Of a stretch of 54,052 nt of DNA, positions 35,354 to 43,344 are shown one piece after another. This stretch comes from DAISJM01 sp036821485. GTDB lineage: Bacteria > Verrucomicrobiota > Kiritimatiellia > CAIQIC01 > JAGNIJ01. The notes beneath the pieces were generated by a model that saw nothing but the letters and a program-made list of their open reading frames with translations, was not told the origin of the DNA and searched no databases. The first letter of the stretch is position 1. Each line of letters starts with the position of its first letter. A program made the translations under genes and the position numbers. The DNA is taken from assembly GCA_036821485.1 (NCBI GenBank), contig DAISJM010000022.1, forward strand, positions 1 through 54,052, read 5' to 3'.

Positions 35354-36049
35354 TCAAAGCGGAACATCGATAAGGATAAACTCGGACGGTGCCGTGGCAA
35401 GAATTGACAGGTCGCCTTCGTCATCCGTTCTGAGCTGGTCGCCGGTCCGCAGAACATGACCGGCAACCTTCAGCGCGCCCGTCATCATATAGAGGAATGT
35501 GCCGCGGCCGGAATGTGCGCTATGGGAAAGCTTTGCGTTCTCATCAAGGAACGATCTGTAAATTGTTGTATCCGAATGGATTAGAATGCCGCCCTTGTCA
35601 GCGCCTGAGGCGAGCGTGGCGAGTCTATTCTTCCACGCCGACGGCTCCAGGGTTTTCTGGTCATACGAGGGTTTGAGTCGTCTTTGCCCGGGCGTGATCC
35701 ATACCTGATAGAAATGAACCGGCGCTGCCGCGCGGTTGAACTCCGAGTGCATGATGCCGGTGCCCGCGGACATGCGCTGCACATCGTGAGCGCGAATGAC
35801 GCTCTTGTTGCCGAGACTGTCCTCGTGCGAAATCTCTCCATCGAGAACGATCGTGACAATTTCCATCTCGCGGTGCGGGTGCATCGGAAAACCTTCGCCC
35901 GGCAGAACGACATCGTCGTTGAAGACGCGGAGCGAACCGAATTGCACATTCTGCGGATCGTAGTAATCGGAGAACGAGAAGAGCCAATAGGTCTTCAGCC
36001 ACCCGTAATCCGAAAAGTGCCGCACAGCTGCTGGCAAGACTTGGAACAT
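35354..36049 (-). CDS. Pirin family protein (YhhW-like quercetin 2,3-dioxygenase type), 231 aa
   Basis: Bicupin of the length usual for pirins. The metal-binding N-terminal cupin shows HPHREMEIVTIVLDGEISHEDSLG (His57 and His59) and GTGIMHSEFN, which supplies the third His and the Glu. The C-terminal cupin is less conserved (GTFLYMMTGALKVAG). Physiological role uncertain; some homologues cleave quercetin and others sense the iron redox state. It lies 91 bp upstream of mnmE in the same direction, so co-transcription is possible. Confidence 0.9.
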   Translation of the reverse strand: MFQVLPAAVRHFSDYGWLKTYWLFSFSDYYDPQNVQFGSLRVFNDDVVLPGEGFPMHPHREMEIVTIVLDGEISHEDSLGNKSVIRAHDVQRMSAGTGIMHSEFNRAAAPVHFYQVWITPGQRRLKPSYDQKTLEPSAWKNRLATLASGADKGGILIHSDTTIYRSFLDENAKLSHSAHSGRGTFLYMMTGALKVAGHVLRTGDQLRTDDEGDLSILATAPSEFILIDVPL

Positions 36050-36173
36050 GACTCACCATCCCGCGAGCCGTTGAGTAGAAAGCACCCCGAGTCACAGACT
36101 ACCCATATGCTCACGCAATAATATCGTCCTTGAAACGAGCCGATTCAAGGGCCAGGCATGAGAGCGCGGACTG

Positions 36174-36215
36174 CTGCCGGCCACCTCTTCGGAAATAGCA
36201 CCAGCTGGCCGGCAG
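36174..36215. repeat. Inverted repeat CTGCCGGCCA / TGGCCGGCAG
   Basis: Perfect 10-bp arms at 36174-36183 and 36206-36215 with a 22-nt loop, in the leader side of pirin rather than after a gene. Possibly part of a REP-like intergenic element. Confidence 0.5.
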
Positions 36216-36298
36216 GACGGGGCTCTTGTTGAGGGGGCGTTCCCAGGCTCATTTATTATTAACAGGCCTGTATTTGCTGGGTATCCTGTCAAAAAGAT

Positions 36299-36310
36299 GG
36301 GACCGGTACC
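36299..36310 (+). promoter_or_regulatory. Variant operator-like box GGGACCGGTACC
   Basis: Matches GGGACCGTTCCC at 10 of 12 positions, 167 nt upstream of the phosphorylase gene. It is embedded in an AAAAAG/CTTTTT inverted repeat, so a REP-type hairpin is the main alternative. Confidence 0.35.
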
Positions 36311-36476
36311 TTTTTGTGTTGACGGGGCAGGCCAACATCGGCAGAGTCTCGCGCCCAAGTTCAAGAGAGCAGGATGTAGCACATAGAACTTCAAACGTTG
36401 TTGCACAAGTTCCGCGTTGTTCATAGGGACAGCATTTACTATTTTACCCGCGAATCGTTTCCATCTTGGAGGATGA

Positions 36477-39400
36477 ATGAAGAAGAGTTGCGCAGCCGCC
36501 CCTGAGTACGCCCTGGGCAAGTCGGGGGAATTTGTCATCACGAACTACAACCTGGCAAAGCCGTTCGCCAGCTTCTTCCCCGGCATCGCCGGACCGCACG
36601 GCATCCCCATGTGGGTCTTCTATGTGAACCGCGCCCAGTGCGTGTGCAGCATTGGCATCGAGGACAAGGAACATCCGATCATGGAGTTCCTCTCCGCGAA
36701 CGCGGCTTATCAACTCGCCGGCAACCAGGGCTTCCGCACGTTCCTCAAATTCGGCACCGGAAAAGCCGTCTCCATGTACGAGCCGTTCCAGACGCAACTC
36801 GGCACCGAGGCGATGGATCGCACGCAGCGGATGATCATCTTCCCCGCGCAGCTCACGCTCGAGGAAGAGAACCGCACGCTCGGCCTCAAGTTCAGCGTCG
36901 ATTACTTCAACGTGCCCGAGGACAGCTACGCCGGGCTGGTACGCGTCCTTCGCATCACGAACATCGGCCGCAAACCGGCAAAGTTTGAAATGCTCGACGG
37001 CCTCCCGATGATCGTTCCCTTCGGCGTCGACAATTACAACCTCAAGCACATGCGCCGCCTCGTCGAGTCTTTCGTCGAAGTCGTCAACTACGATCATCTC
37101 GCGCCGTACTTCAAGAGCAAGGTCAAGCAGGAGGACCGCCCCGAGGTCACGCGGATCAAGGAAGGCAACTTCTACGTCGGCTTCGAACCCTCCGGCAAGT
37201 CGTCCAAGCTCGTGCGTCCGCTCGTCGACCCGGTCCACGTGTTCGGCGATCTGACCGACTACAGCTATCCGCAGGCCTTCCTCGCCCAGACACCGTTCCG
37301 CATCAAGCCCGGCCAGATCCTTGAAAATCGGCTGCCGTGCGCGATGGGAGCCGTCAGCACAACCATTTCTGCTGGCGAGACTTACACGTACTGCTCGATC
37401 ATCGGAAGCGCACAGACTGTTGAGAGCCTGAACCGCATGGTTCCGCGCATCACCAAGATGGCCTACATCCAGGCAAAGCAGCGCGAGAACGAGGCGCTGG
37501 TGAGCAAGCTGACGCAGCACAATTTCGTCCAGAGCAGTTCGCGCGCGTTCGATCTCTACGCGCGCCAAAACTTCCTCGACAACACCCTGCGTGGCGGTCT
37601 CCCGATCTCGCTGCGCGACGGCAACAAGGTGACCACGCTTCACCTTTACTCGCGCAAGCACGGCGACCTTGAGCGCGACTACAACGATTACCGGTTGTCC
37701 GCCACGAACTATTCGCAGGGCAACGGCAACTTCCGCGACGTGAACCAGAATCGCCGGAACGATCTGCTGATCAATCCCGATGTGCGCGAGAGCAACGTCG
37801 AGCATTTCTACAACCTCATCCAGCTCGATGGATTCAATCCGCTGATCGTCAAAACCACGAGCTTCAGCGTGAGCCGGCGATCCGAGTTGAAGCGCGTGCT
37901 CGCCGGGGCGCTGGACCGTGGCGGCGCACGCGAAGTCGATGCGTTCCTGCACGGGCGCCGCTTCGCGCCGGGCCAGCTCATGAGCTTCATCGCCGAGAAA
38001 GGCCTGAAGCTGCGGGGCGACATCGATGCCTTTATGGGCGAAGTGCTCGCGTGCTGCAACAAGCACCAGGAAACCGACGTCGGCCACGGCTATTGGTCGG
38101 ATCACTGGGTCTACAATCTCGACCTGCTCGAAAACTACCTCGCCGTGTACCCGGAAAATCTGGCGCACATCCTCCTTAAGAAGAAGACGTTCACGTTCTA
38201 CGACAACCCGCACCGTGTACTCCCGCGGAAGGAGAAATATGTGTTGTGGGACGGCCTGCCGATGCAGCTCGGCGCCGTGCAGGGCTCGCAGGAGAAGGAA
38301 CAATTGATCCGCCAGCGCGCACAGGATGCGCATGTCGTCCGCACGAAGAACGGCAAGGGCGAAATCTACCACGCGACGCTTGCGGCAAAGATGCTCAGCC
38401 TGACCGTCAACAAACTCGCATCGCTGGATCCGTTCGGCGTCGGCATCGAAATGGAATCCGACAAACCGAATTGGTACGACGCGCTGAACGGTCTGCCGGG
38501 CCAGCTCGGATCCGCCATCAGCGAGACCCTCGAACTCAAGCGCCAGGTCGTGTTCCTGCAGGAATCGTTCGACCAGTTGAAGCTGGCGGATAGCGAAAAG
38601 ATCGCGTTCTACGAGGAAGGCGCTGCGTTTATGGCCCGCCTCGAACGGCTGCTGAAGGATTACTTCGCGGCAGCGTCACCGCGGCGCGACTACGAATTCT
38701 GGGACAAGGCCGGCACCGCGAAGGAAGAGTACCGCGACCTCACGCTCCTCGGCATCAGCGGCCGCGAGAAGGCTGTGTCGGTGGGCGAGCTACGCGCGTT
38801 CCTGCGCCTGGCGCTGCGCAAATTGGACCACGGCATCGCCAAGGCCTGGGACCGGAAGCAGGGGATCCTCCACACGTATTTCATCAACAAGGTCACCGAC
38901 TACGAACTGATCACCGTGCGGAAGCCGGGCGGCAAGAAGGAAGTGAAGAAGAACCGCAAAGGCCAGCCGTGCTTCATCGCGAAGAAGTTCAAGCACGTCC
39001 CGCTGCCGTTGTTCCTAGAGGGCCCGGTGCACTATCTGAAGACCGAGCGCGACGCGAAGAAGGCCGCGGCGCTTGCCACGCGCATCCGCGCGAGCGGGCT
39101 CTATGACCGCAAGCTCGGGATGTACAAGGTCAACGAGTCGCTCGTCGATCAGCCGATGGAAATCGGCCGCACGCGCATTTTCTCGCGCGGCTGGCTGGAG
39201 AACGAATCCATCTGGCTGCACATGGAATACAAGTACCTGCTGGAATTGCTCCGGGGCGGACTGTACGAGGATTTCTACAAAGATACGCAGACGATGCTGG
39301 TGCCGTTCCTGGATCCGAAGATCTATGGACGCAGCATTCTGGAGAACTCGTCCTTCATCGCCAGCAGCGCAAATCCGGACCCGGCTGTACACGGCACGGG

Positions 39401-39827
39401 CTTCGTCGCGCGACTCAGTGGCTCGACCGCCGAGTTCATCCACATCCTGTTGCACATGAATGTCGGCGAGCGGCCGTTCCGGCTGAACGAAAAGGGCGCC
39501 CTGGAAGTTCACTTCGCGCCGGCGCTTGCAGGCAGCCTCTTTACAAAGAAGGCCGAGAAGGCCACGCTGTGGATCGGCGGACGACAGAAGACGGTGGAAT
39601 TGCCGGCCCACTCATACAGCTTCTCCTTCCTCGGCAACACGCTGGTCACCTATCACAACCCGTTGCGCCGTAATACCTTCGGCGCGCGCGGCGTGAAGCC
39701 TGTCTTGTGGAAGATCACGGGTTCTGACGGCAAGGTTGTTGTGGTGAAGGGCAACGCGGTAGGCGGGCCCCTGGCGCGTGCGATCCGCGACCGAAAGGTC
39801 AGCCGGATCGAAATCGAACTCGGCTGA
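36477..39827 (+). CDS. Putative beta-glucan/oligosaccharide phosphorylase (GH94/GH149/GH161 type), 1116 aa
   Basis: Large protein without signal peptide, so cytoplasmic. The N-terminal half is a beta-sandwich of the type found before (alpha/alpha)6 barrels. The barrel contains YNDYRLSATNYSQGNGNFRD followed by VNQNRRND. The FRDVNQ motif (residues 419-424) parallels FRDSNQD of cellobiose phosphorylases, making Asp421 the likely general acid. Other conserved segments are HGYWSDHWVYNLDLLENY (about 540), YDNPHRVLPRKEKYVLWDGL (about 580) and LEGPVHYLK. Length is closer to GH149/GH161 (about 1100 aa) than to GH94 (about 800). The expected reaction is phosphorolysis of a beta-linked oligosaccharide to a sugar 1-phosphate; the linkage is unknown. 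GGAGG lies 4 nt before the start. GH35 follows after 122 bp. Confidence 0.75.
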   Translation: MKKSCAAAPEYALGKSGEFVITNYNLAKPFASFFPGIAGPHGIPMWVFYVNRAQCVCSIGIEDKEHPIMEFLSANAAYQLAGNQGFRTFLKFGTGKAVSMYEPFQTQLGTEAMDRTQRMIIFPAQLTLEEENRTLGLKFSVDYFNVPEDSYAGLVRVLRITNIGRKPAKFEMLDGLPMIVPFGVDNYNLKHMRRLVESFVEVVNYDHLAPYFKSKVKQEDRPEVTRIKEGNFYVGFEPSGKSSKLVRPLVDPVHVFGDLTDYSYPQAFLAQTPFRIKPGQILENRLPCAMGAVSTTISAGETYTYCSIIGSAQTVESLNRMVPRITKMAYIQAKQRENEALVSKLTQHNFVQSSSRAFDLYARQNFLDNTLRGGLPISLRDGNKVTTLHLYSRKHGDLERDYNDYRLSATNYSQGNGNFRDVNQNRRNDLLINPDVRESNVEHFYNLIQLDGFNPLIVKTTSFSVSRRSELKRVLAGALDRGGAREVDAFLHGRRFAPGQLMSFIAEKGLKLRGDIDAFMGEVLACCNKHQETDVGHGYWSDHWVYNLDLLENYLAVYPENLAHILLKKKTFTFYDNPHRVLPRKEKYVLWDGLPMQLGAVQGSQEKEQLIRQRAQDAHVVRTKNGKGEIYHATLAAKMLSLTVNKLASLDPFGVGIEMESDKPNWYDALNGLPGQLGSAISETLELKRQVVFLQESFDQLKLADSEKIAFYEEGAAFMARLERLLKDYFAAASPRRDYEFWDKAGTAKEEYRDLTLLGISGREKAVSVGELRAFLRLALRKLDHGIAKAWDRKQGILHTYFINKVTDYELITVRKPGGKKEVKKNRKGQPCFIAKKFKHVPLPLFLEGPVHYLKTERDAKKAAALATRIRASGLYDRKLGMYKVNESLVDQPMEIGRTRIFSRGWLENESIWLHMEYKYLLELLRGGLYEDFYKDTQTMLVPFLDPKIYGRSILENSSFIASSANPDPAVHGTGFVARLSGSTAEFIHILLHMNVGERPFRLNEKGALEVHFAPALAGSLFTKKAEKATLWIGGRQKTVELPAHSYSFSFLGNTLVTYHNPLRRNTFGARGVKPVLWKITGSDGKVVVVKGNAVGGPLARAIRDRKVSRIEIELG

Positions 39828-39879
39828 GGACGTTGATTTTACCGGAAAAGCGACAACATGGATTTTTGCGGCCGGCATG

Positions 39880-39891
39880 TGGACCGGTCCC
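39880..39891 (+). promoter_or_regulatory. Variant operator-like box TGGACCGGTCCC upstream of the GH35 gene
   Basis: Contains the perfect palindrome GGACCGGTCC and matches the GGGACCGTTCCC box at 10 of 12 positions. It lies 58 nt before the GH35 start. No good promoter was seen next to it. Confidence 0.4.
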
Positions 39892-39949
39892 GGGATTCTG
39901 GGTAATGTGATAGATCGGCAAATTGAATAGTCAGAAAGGACACTGAAAC

Positions 39950-42688
39950 ATGTCGGACAACAGGCAGATTGCATACGATGCGCACAGCTTCACGATCCGC
40001 GGCAACCGCGAATTCCTGATCGGCGGTGAGTTTCATTACTTCCGCACACCCAATGAACTGTGGGAGGATCGCCTCATCAAGATGAAGCGGTGCGGCGCAA
40101 ACCTCGTCACCACCTACATTCCATGGAACTGGCACGAGCCGCGTGAAGGCCAGCAGCGATGGACGGGCGACTGCGATGTCGCGCGATTCATTGAACTCTG
40201 CACCAAGCACGGACTCTTCGTCATCGTCAAGCCCGGCCCGTACTGCTGCGCCGAGTGGGATTTCGGCGGGCACCCGGACTGGCTGCTCAGCAAGAACATC
40301 CCGCTGCGCGTGCTGAACGACAAGTACCTCGAGTACGTCCGCGCCTGGTACAAGAAGGTCGCCGAGGTCATCAGCCCGTACCTCGCCACGAAGGGGGGCA
40401 ACGTCTTCTGTATCCAGGTCGAAAACGAGTACGACCACTTGATGGAGTACGGCGAGGAGAAGATTTCCAAGGAAGACGCCATCAAGTACTTCACGCGGCT
40501 CGGCGGCATGATGGAAGAATTCGGAATCGATATTCCGAAGTTTGCCAACGAAGCCGGGTTCCTTCGCGGCAAGGGAAACATCATCGATACCCGCACGTAT
40601 TACCCGAACATCCCGTTGTTCCAGTTTTGGATGTACATGCATAAGTACTTCGACGGCAAGATCTTGGCCGCGAAGCAGGGGCAACCAAATTGCCCGACCA
40701 TGATCCTCGAATTGCAGGTCGGATGGTTCGCCCAGTTCGGCCGTCCGCTCTACATCGCGCCCGTTCATCTGACCGAGAGCGTATCGAAGAGCGTCGTCGG
40801 TCTCGGCGCGTCCGTACTCAACTACTATATGTACGTCGGCGGCACGACCGTTCCCTTCTGGGGTTGCCGCGGCAACATCTGGGACATCCATCCGCGCGGC
40901 ACCGGCACGGCCACCACGTTCGACTTCGGCGGCTCACCGATTCGCGAGTGGGGTGAACTCATGCCCGGCCGCATGGATTTCATCCGCGCGCTGTCGGAGT
41001 TCGGTCAGGACTTCAAACAGCTTGTGCTCGAAGCGAGCGATACGCAGGACTTCAAGGTGCTCAAGGGCGGCGAGGGAATCTCCATCATCAAGCCCGGCGC
41101 CACGGAGACGGACATCGCGTTGCAGGGCGACACCGAGAACTTCCAGGTCTACGCGCGCAAACTCGGGGACCAGTACCTCGTCTGCGTACGCAACCTCAGC
41201 GCCGACACCAAGGTGGTCGATATCGGCTTCGCGAAGACCGGGCAGGTGGTTTTCCAAGGGTTGGAACTCCAACCGCGGCAGACCTTCCTCCTCCCGGTGA
41301 ACGTGAAGATTCCCGGCAGCACCACGGTGATCGAAAGCTCTACGTCAGAACTGCTCTTTGCGCGTAAGGTCAACAGCCACAGCCTCTTCGGCATATACGG
41401 CAAGCCGGGTGCCAAGGGGCGCACGGTCCTCAAGGCCGCCGGCGCGATCAAGGTGCTGTCGGGCGATGTACAGGTCAACGGCAATGTCCTCGAATACACG
41501 CACAAGGGCATCCAGGTCGTGCAGGTCGGCAGCGATCGCATGTTCATTCTCGATCAGGATCTCTGCGGCAAGATCGAGGAGCTCGATGGCGGCATCGTCG
41601 TCGCCGACACGTACTTCATCCGCGACATCCAGCAGCAGGGCAAGTCGGTCACGCTCAAGGCGCAGATGCGCAGCGCTTCCAAGAACACGTTTACGTTCTT
41701 CGACGACAAGCCGCTGGCCGAAGTCAAGATTGCCGGCAAGCCGGTGGAGCTGGTGCGCGGCGAAGACGGACGGACAACGTTCTCGTATCGCAACTCGAAG
41801 CAGAAGGCTGTGAAGCTGGAGTGGACGGGTGACTGGAAACTCAAGACCGACACTGCCGAAATCGCGACGGACTACCAGCCGCCTCAAGGATGGACCACGT
41901 TGCCCGAGCCGATCTCGTTGGAAGAGGCGGGCCTGCTGCAGCACGGGTACATCTGGTATCGCGGCGAGTTCGATCTGCCCGCGGACGCGGAGTCTGCCGA
42001 GATGGTATATCCCGGCAACGACTGCGACCGGCAGCACGTATTCGTCAACGGCCAGCGCGTGTGGGACGGCATTGATGGCGATCATACCATCGGCCTGCAA
42101 AACGCGATGAAACCGGGCCGCAACGTGGTGGCGGTTCTCTACGAGAACTTCTTCCACAGCAAGTCGCACCCGCATGAAGGCGCGATTCGCAAGTACAGCG
42201 GCATCCTGAAGTCGGTCCTGATTACCGGCAAGACGAAGTCCGGCCAGGCGTTCACCCGCGAAATCAAGTCGTTCCAGGTTCGCCAGCAACTCGCCGAATT
42301 GCTCCGGGGCTGCACCGAACTGAAGTTCAACGACGCAGACTGGCAGGTGGTGAAGCCCGCCCGCCGCTACGTGCTGGATGAGAAACTCGGCGTAATCAGT
42401 TGGATGCGCCGTACGTTCAAGTACCAGTGCAAGAAGGGCTGGGAGGTGGCGGTACGGATCACATTGCCGGAGGTCAAGCAGCGCTGCTTGGTCTACATCA
42501 ACGGCAAGCCGGTGGCGCAGTACGACGAAGCCGGGCCGCAGCACGACTTCTACGTACCCGCGCCGTACCTGCAGAAGAACAACGTCATCGCCATCTGCCT
42601 GGAAGGCTCGCGGTCGACCATGATCGAGCCTGAACTCGGCACGTTCTACGAAGTGAAGGATGTGGACATCGAAATGACGTTGGGCTAA
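39950..42688 (+). CDS. GH35 beta-galactosidase family protein, 912 aa
   Basis: N-terminal GH35 barrel: IGGEFHYFRTP, the GANLVTTYIPWNWHEP strand, VIVKPGPYCCAEWDFGG, acid/base Glu160 in QVENEYD, and nucleophile Glu254 in MILELQVGWF (the usual motif is E-x-W-x-GWF; here the tryptophan-like position is Gln). Long beta-sandwich C-terminal domains follow, including a jelly roll with YIWYRGEFDLPAD and IYINGK-like segments. There is no signal peptide, so it acts in the cytoplasm on imported oligosaccharides. AAAGGA lies 9 nt before the ATG. It sits 122 bp after the phosphorylase gene and before a strong terminator, so the two probably form an operon. Confidence 0.9.
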   Translation: MSDNRQIAYDAHSFTIRGNREFLIGGEFHYFRTPNELWEDRLIKMKRCGANLVTTYIPWNWHEPREGQQRWTGDCDVARFIELCTKHGLFVIVKPGPYCCAEWDFGGHPDWLLSKNIPLRVLNDKYLEYVRAWYKKVAEVISPYLATKGGNVFCIQVENEYDHLMEYGEEKISKEDAIKYFTRLGGMMEEFGIDIPKFANEAGFLRGKGNIIDTRTYYPNIPLFQFWMYMHKYFDGKILAAKQGQPNCPTMILELQVGWFAQFGRPLYIAPVHLTESVSKSVVGLGASVLNYYMYVGGTTVPFWGCRGNIWDIHPRGTGTATTFDFGGSPIREWGELMPGRMDFIRALSEFGQDFKQLVLEASDTQDFKVLKGGEGISIIKPGATETDIALQGDTENFQVYARKLGDQYLVCVRNLSADTKVVDIGFAKTGQVVFQGLELQPRQTFLLPVNVKIPGSTTVIESSTSELLFARKVNSHSLFGIYGKPGAKGRTVLKAAGAIKVLSGDVQVNGNVLEYTHKGIQVVQVGSDRMFILDQDLCGKIEELDGGIVVADTYFIRDIQQQGKSVTLKAQMRSASKNTFTFFDDKPLAEVKIAGKPVELVRGEDGRTTFSYRNSKQKAVKLEWTGDWKLKTDTAEIATDYQPPQGWTTLPEPISLEEAGLLQHGYIWYRGEFDLPADAESAEMVYPGNDCDRQHVFVNGQRVWDGIDGDHTIGLQNAMKPGRNVVAVLYENFFHSKSHPHEGAIRKYSGILKSVLITGKTKSGQAFTREIKSFQVRQQLAELLRGCTELKFNDADWQVVKPARRYVLDEKLGVISWMRRTFKYQCKKGWEVAVRITLPEVKQRCLVYINGKPVAQYDEAGPQHDFYVPAPYLQKNNVIAICLEGSRSTMIEPELGTFYEVKDVDIEMTLG

Positions 42689-42710
42689 GGCAAAGCTCTG
42701 AGACATCGTG

Positions 42711-42741
42711 AACGGGCGATGGCATTACGCCATCGCCCGTT
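42711..42741 (+). terminator. Rho-independent-type terminator after the GH35 gene
   Basis: Perfect 13-bp stem (AACGGGCGATGGC / GCCATCGCCCGTT) with a 5-nt loop, starting 22 nt after the GH35 stop and followed by a short T run. Confidence 0.85.
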
Positions 42742-42756
42742 TGCTGTTCATCTCCA

Positions 42757-42835
42757 ACCATGAATCCACGCGGATGGACGCGAAATCCAACTATCCCGTC
42801 AGTGTAGTGTTCATTCGTGCCTATTCGTAATTCAG
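42757..42835. repeat. Degenerate dispersed repeat of the 'ATTCGTG..CATTCGTG' type
   Basis: The stretch with GAATCCACGCGGATGGACGC and GTTCATTCGTGCCTATTCGT resembles a short interspersed sequence common in intergenic regions of Verrucomicrobiota and related phyla. The match is recalled from general knowledge, not from a search. Confidence 0.3.
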
Positions 42836-42877
42836 ATTCCCTTCGCTTTCTGACTCATTTCCTGTTCAATACATCTC

Positions 42878-43129
42878 ATGAGCTGGCTTTGGGACCTGCA
42901 GTCGATCAAGAGAGTCGAGGCTCGCCTGGCGAAAGAGGCTGAGGAGAGAGAGGTCCGCCGCAAAGAGGCCAAAATCCTGACTGGCGGCACCCCGGAATTC
43001 CGTAATCGCTTCCGCCGCGAATTCCTCCTGACCGACCCCATTCAGCGCCGGCGCCGACGCCTCATCGCCTATATCCTGTCCCTTATCGGCATTCTTCTCC
43101 TGCTATTGGCCAATATCCTTGCGAATTAG
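42878..43129 (+). CDS. Small tail-anchored membrane protein, 83 aa, function unknown
   Basis: A basic and acidic N-terminal two thirds (RVEARLAKEAEEREVRRKEA) likely forms a helix or coiled coil. An arginine cluster (IQRRRRR) is followed by a single C-terminal transmembrane helix (about residues 62-80, LIAYILSLIGILLLLLA). This suggests a cytoplasmic domain anchored by its tail. No clear Shine-Dalgarno is seen. It lies between the GH35 terminator and the giant 3 promoter. The amphipathic and hydrophobic pattern argues for a real gene; family not recognised. Confidence 0.6.
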   Translation: MSWLWDLQSIKRVEARLAKEAEEREVRRKEAKILTGGTPEFRNRFRREFLLTDPIQRRRRRLIAYILSLIGILLLLLANILAN

Positions 43130-43219
43130 CCTTGCGCGCAAGAGATTGGTAATCAATAGGTTGCCCATGCTTCCGCCGTGTTCGGCGATCCGCCCATGGA
43201 AAAAGTTGGAAAAACCCCT

Positions 43220-43247
43220 TTGACACCCACCGCGTTTTCACTAGAAT
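43220..43247 (+). promoter_or_regulatory. Sigma-70 promoter of giant 3
   Basis: Perfect TTGACA (43220-43225), 16-bp spacer, TAGAAT (43242-43247; 5 of 6). Predicted start near 43254, leader about 90 nt. Three CTAG cores (43241-43244, 43253-43256, 43264-43267) overlap the -10 and the start region. Confidence 0.65.
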
Positions 43248-43271
43248 ACATACTAGTACGCAACTAGATGT
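43241..43271. promoter_or_regulatory. Cluster of three CTAG-centred sites over the giant 3 start region
   Basis: CTAG cores recur at 12- and 11-bp steps, about one helical turn; the middle one is the palindrome TACTAGTA and the last is GCAACTAGATGT. The phasing suggests binding of a dimer or oligomer on one DNA face, near the transcription start, which would fit repression. Confidence 0.4.
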
Positions 43272-43344
43272 CTATCTGTCCTGAGGCGTTCTGACGGTTC
43301 CTTCCATCGAGTGCGCCGGGGGCGAAGCAGTACGGGGGTGCGGC

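Larger units (their letters stand above)
36050..36476. other. Intergenic region (427 bp) with inverted repeats and a regulatory-box variant
   Basis: No convincing gene. It holds the divergent leaders of pirin and the phosphorylase, a 10-bp inverted repeat (36174-36215), a hairpin-like AAAAAG...CTTTTT element with GGGACCGGTACC (36288-36315), and a weak candidate promoter TTGTTC-17 bp-TATTTT shortly before the phosphorylase start. Confidence 0.5.

Noticed and set aside
36092..36541. 149-aa open frame on the minus strand
   Set aside because: Covers inverted repeats and the phosphorylase leader; composition looks like translated intergenic repeat.
36444..38372. 642-aa open frame on the minus strand
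   Set aside because: Antisense to the phosphorylase gene; no signal for translation and no domain.
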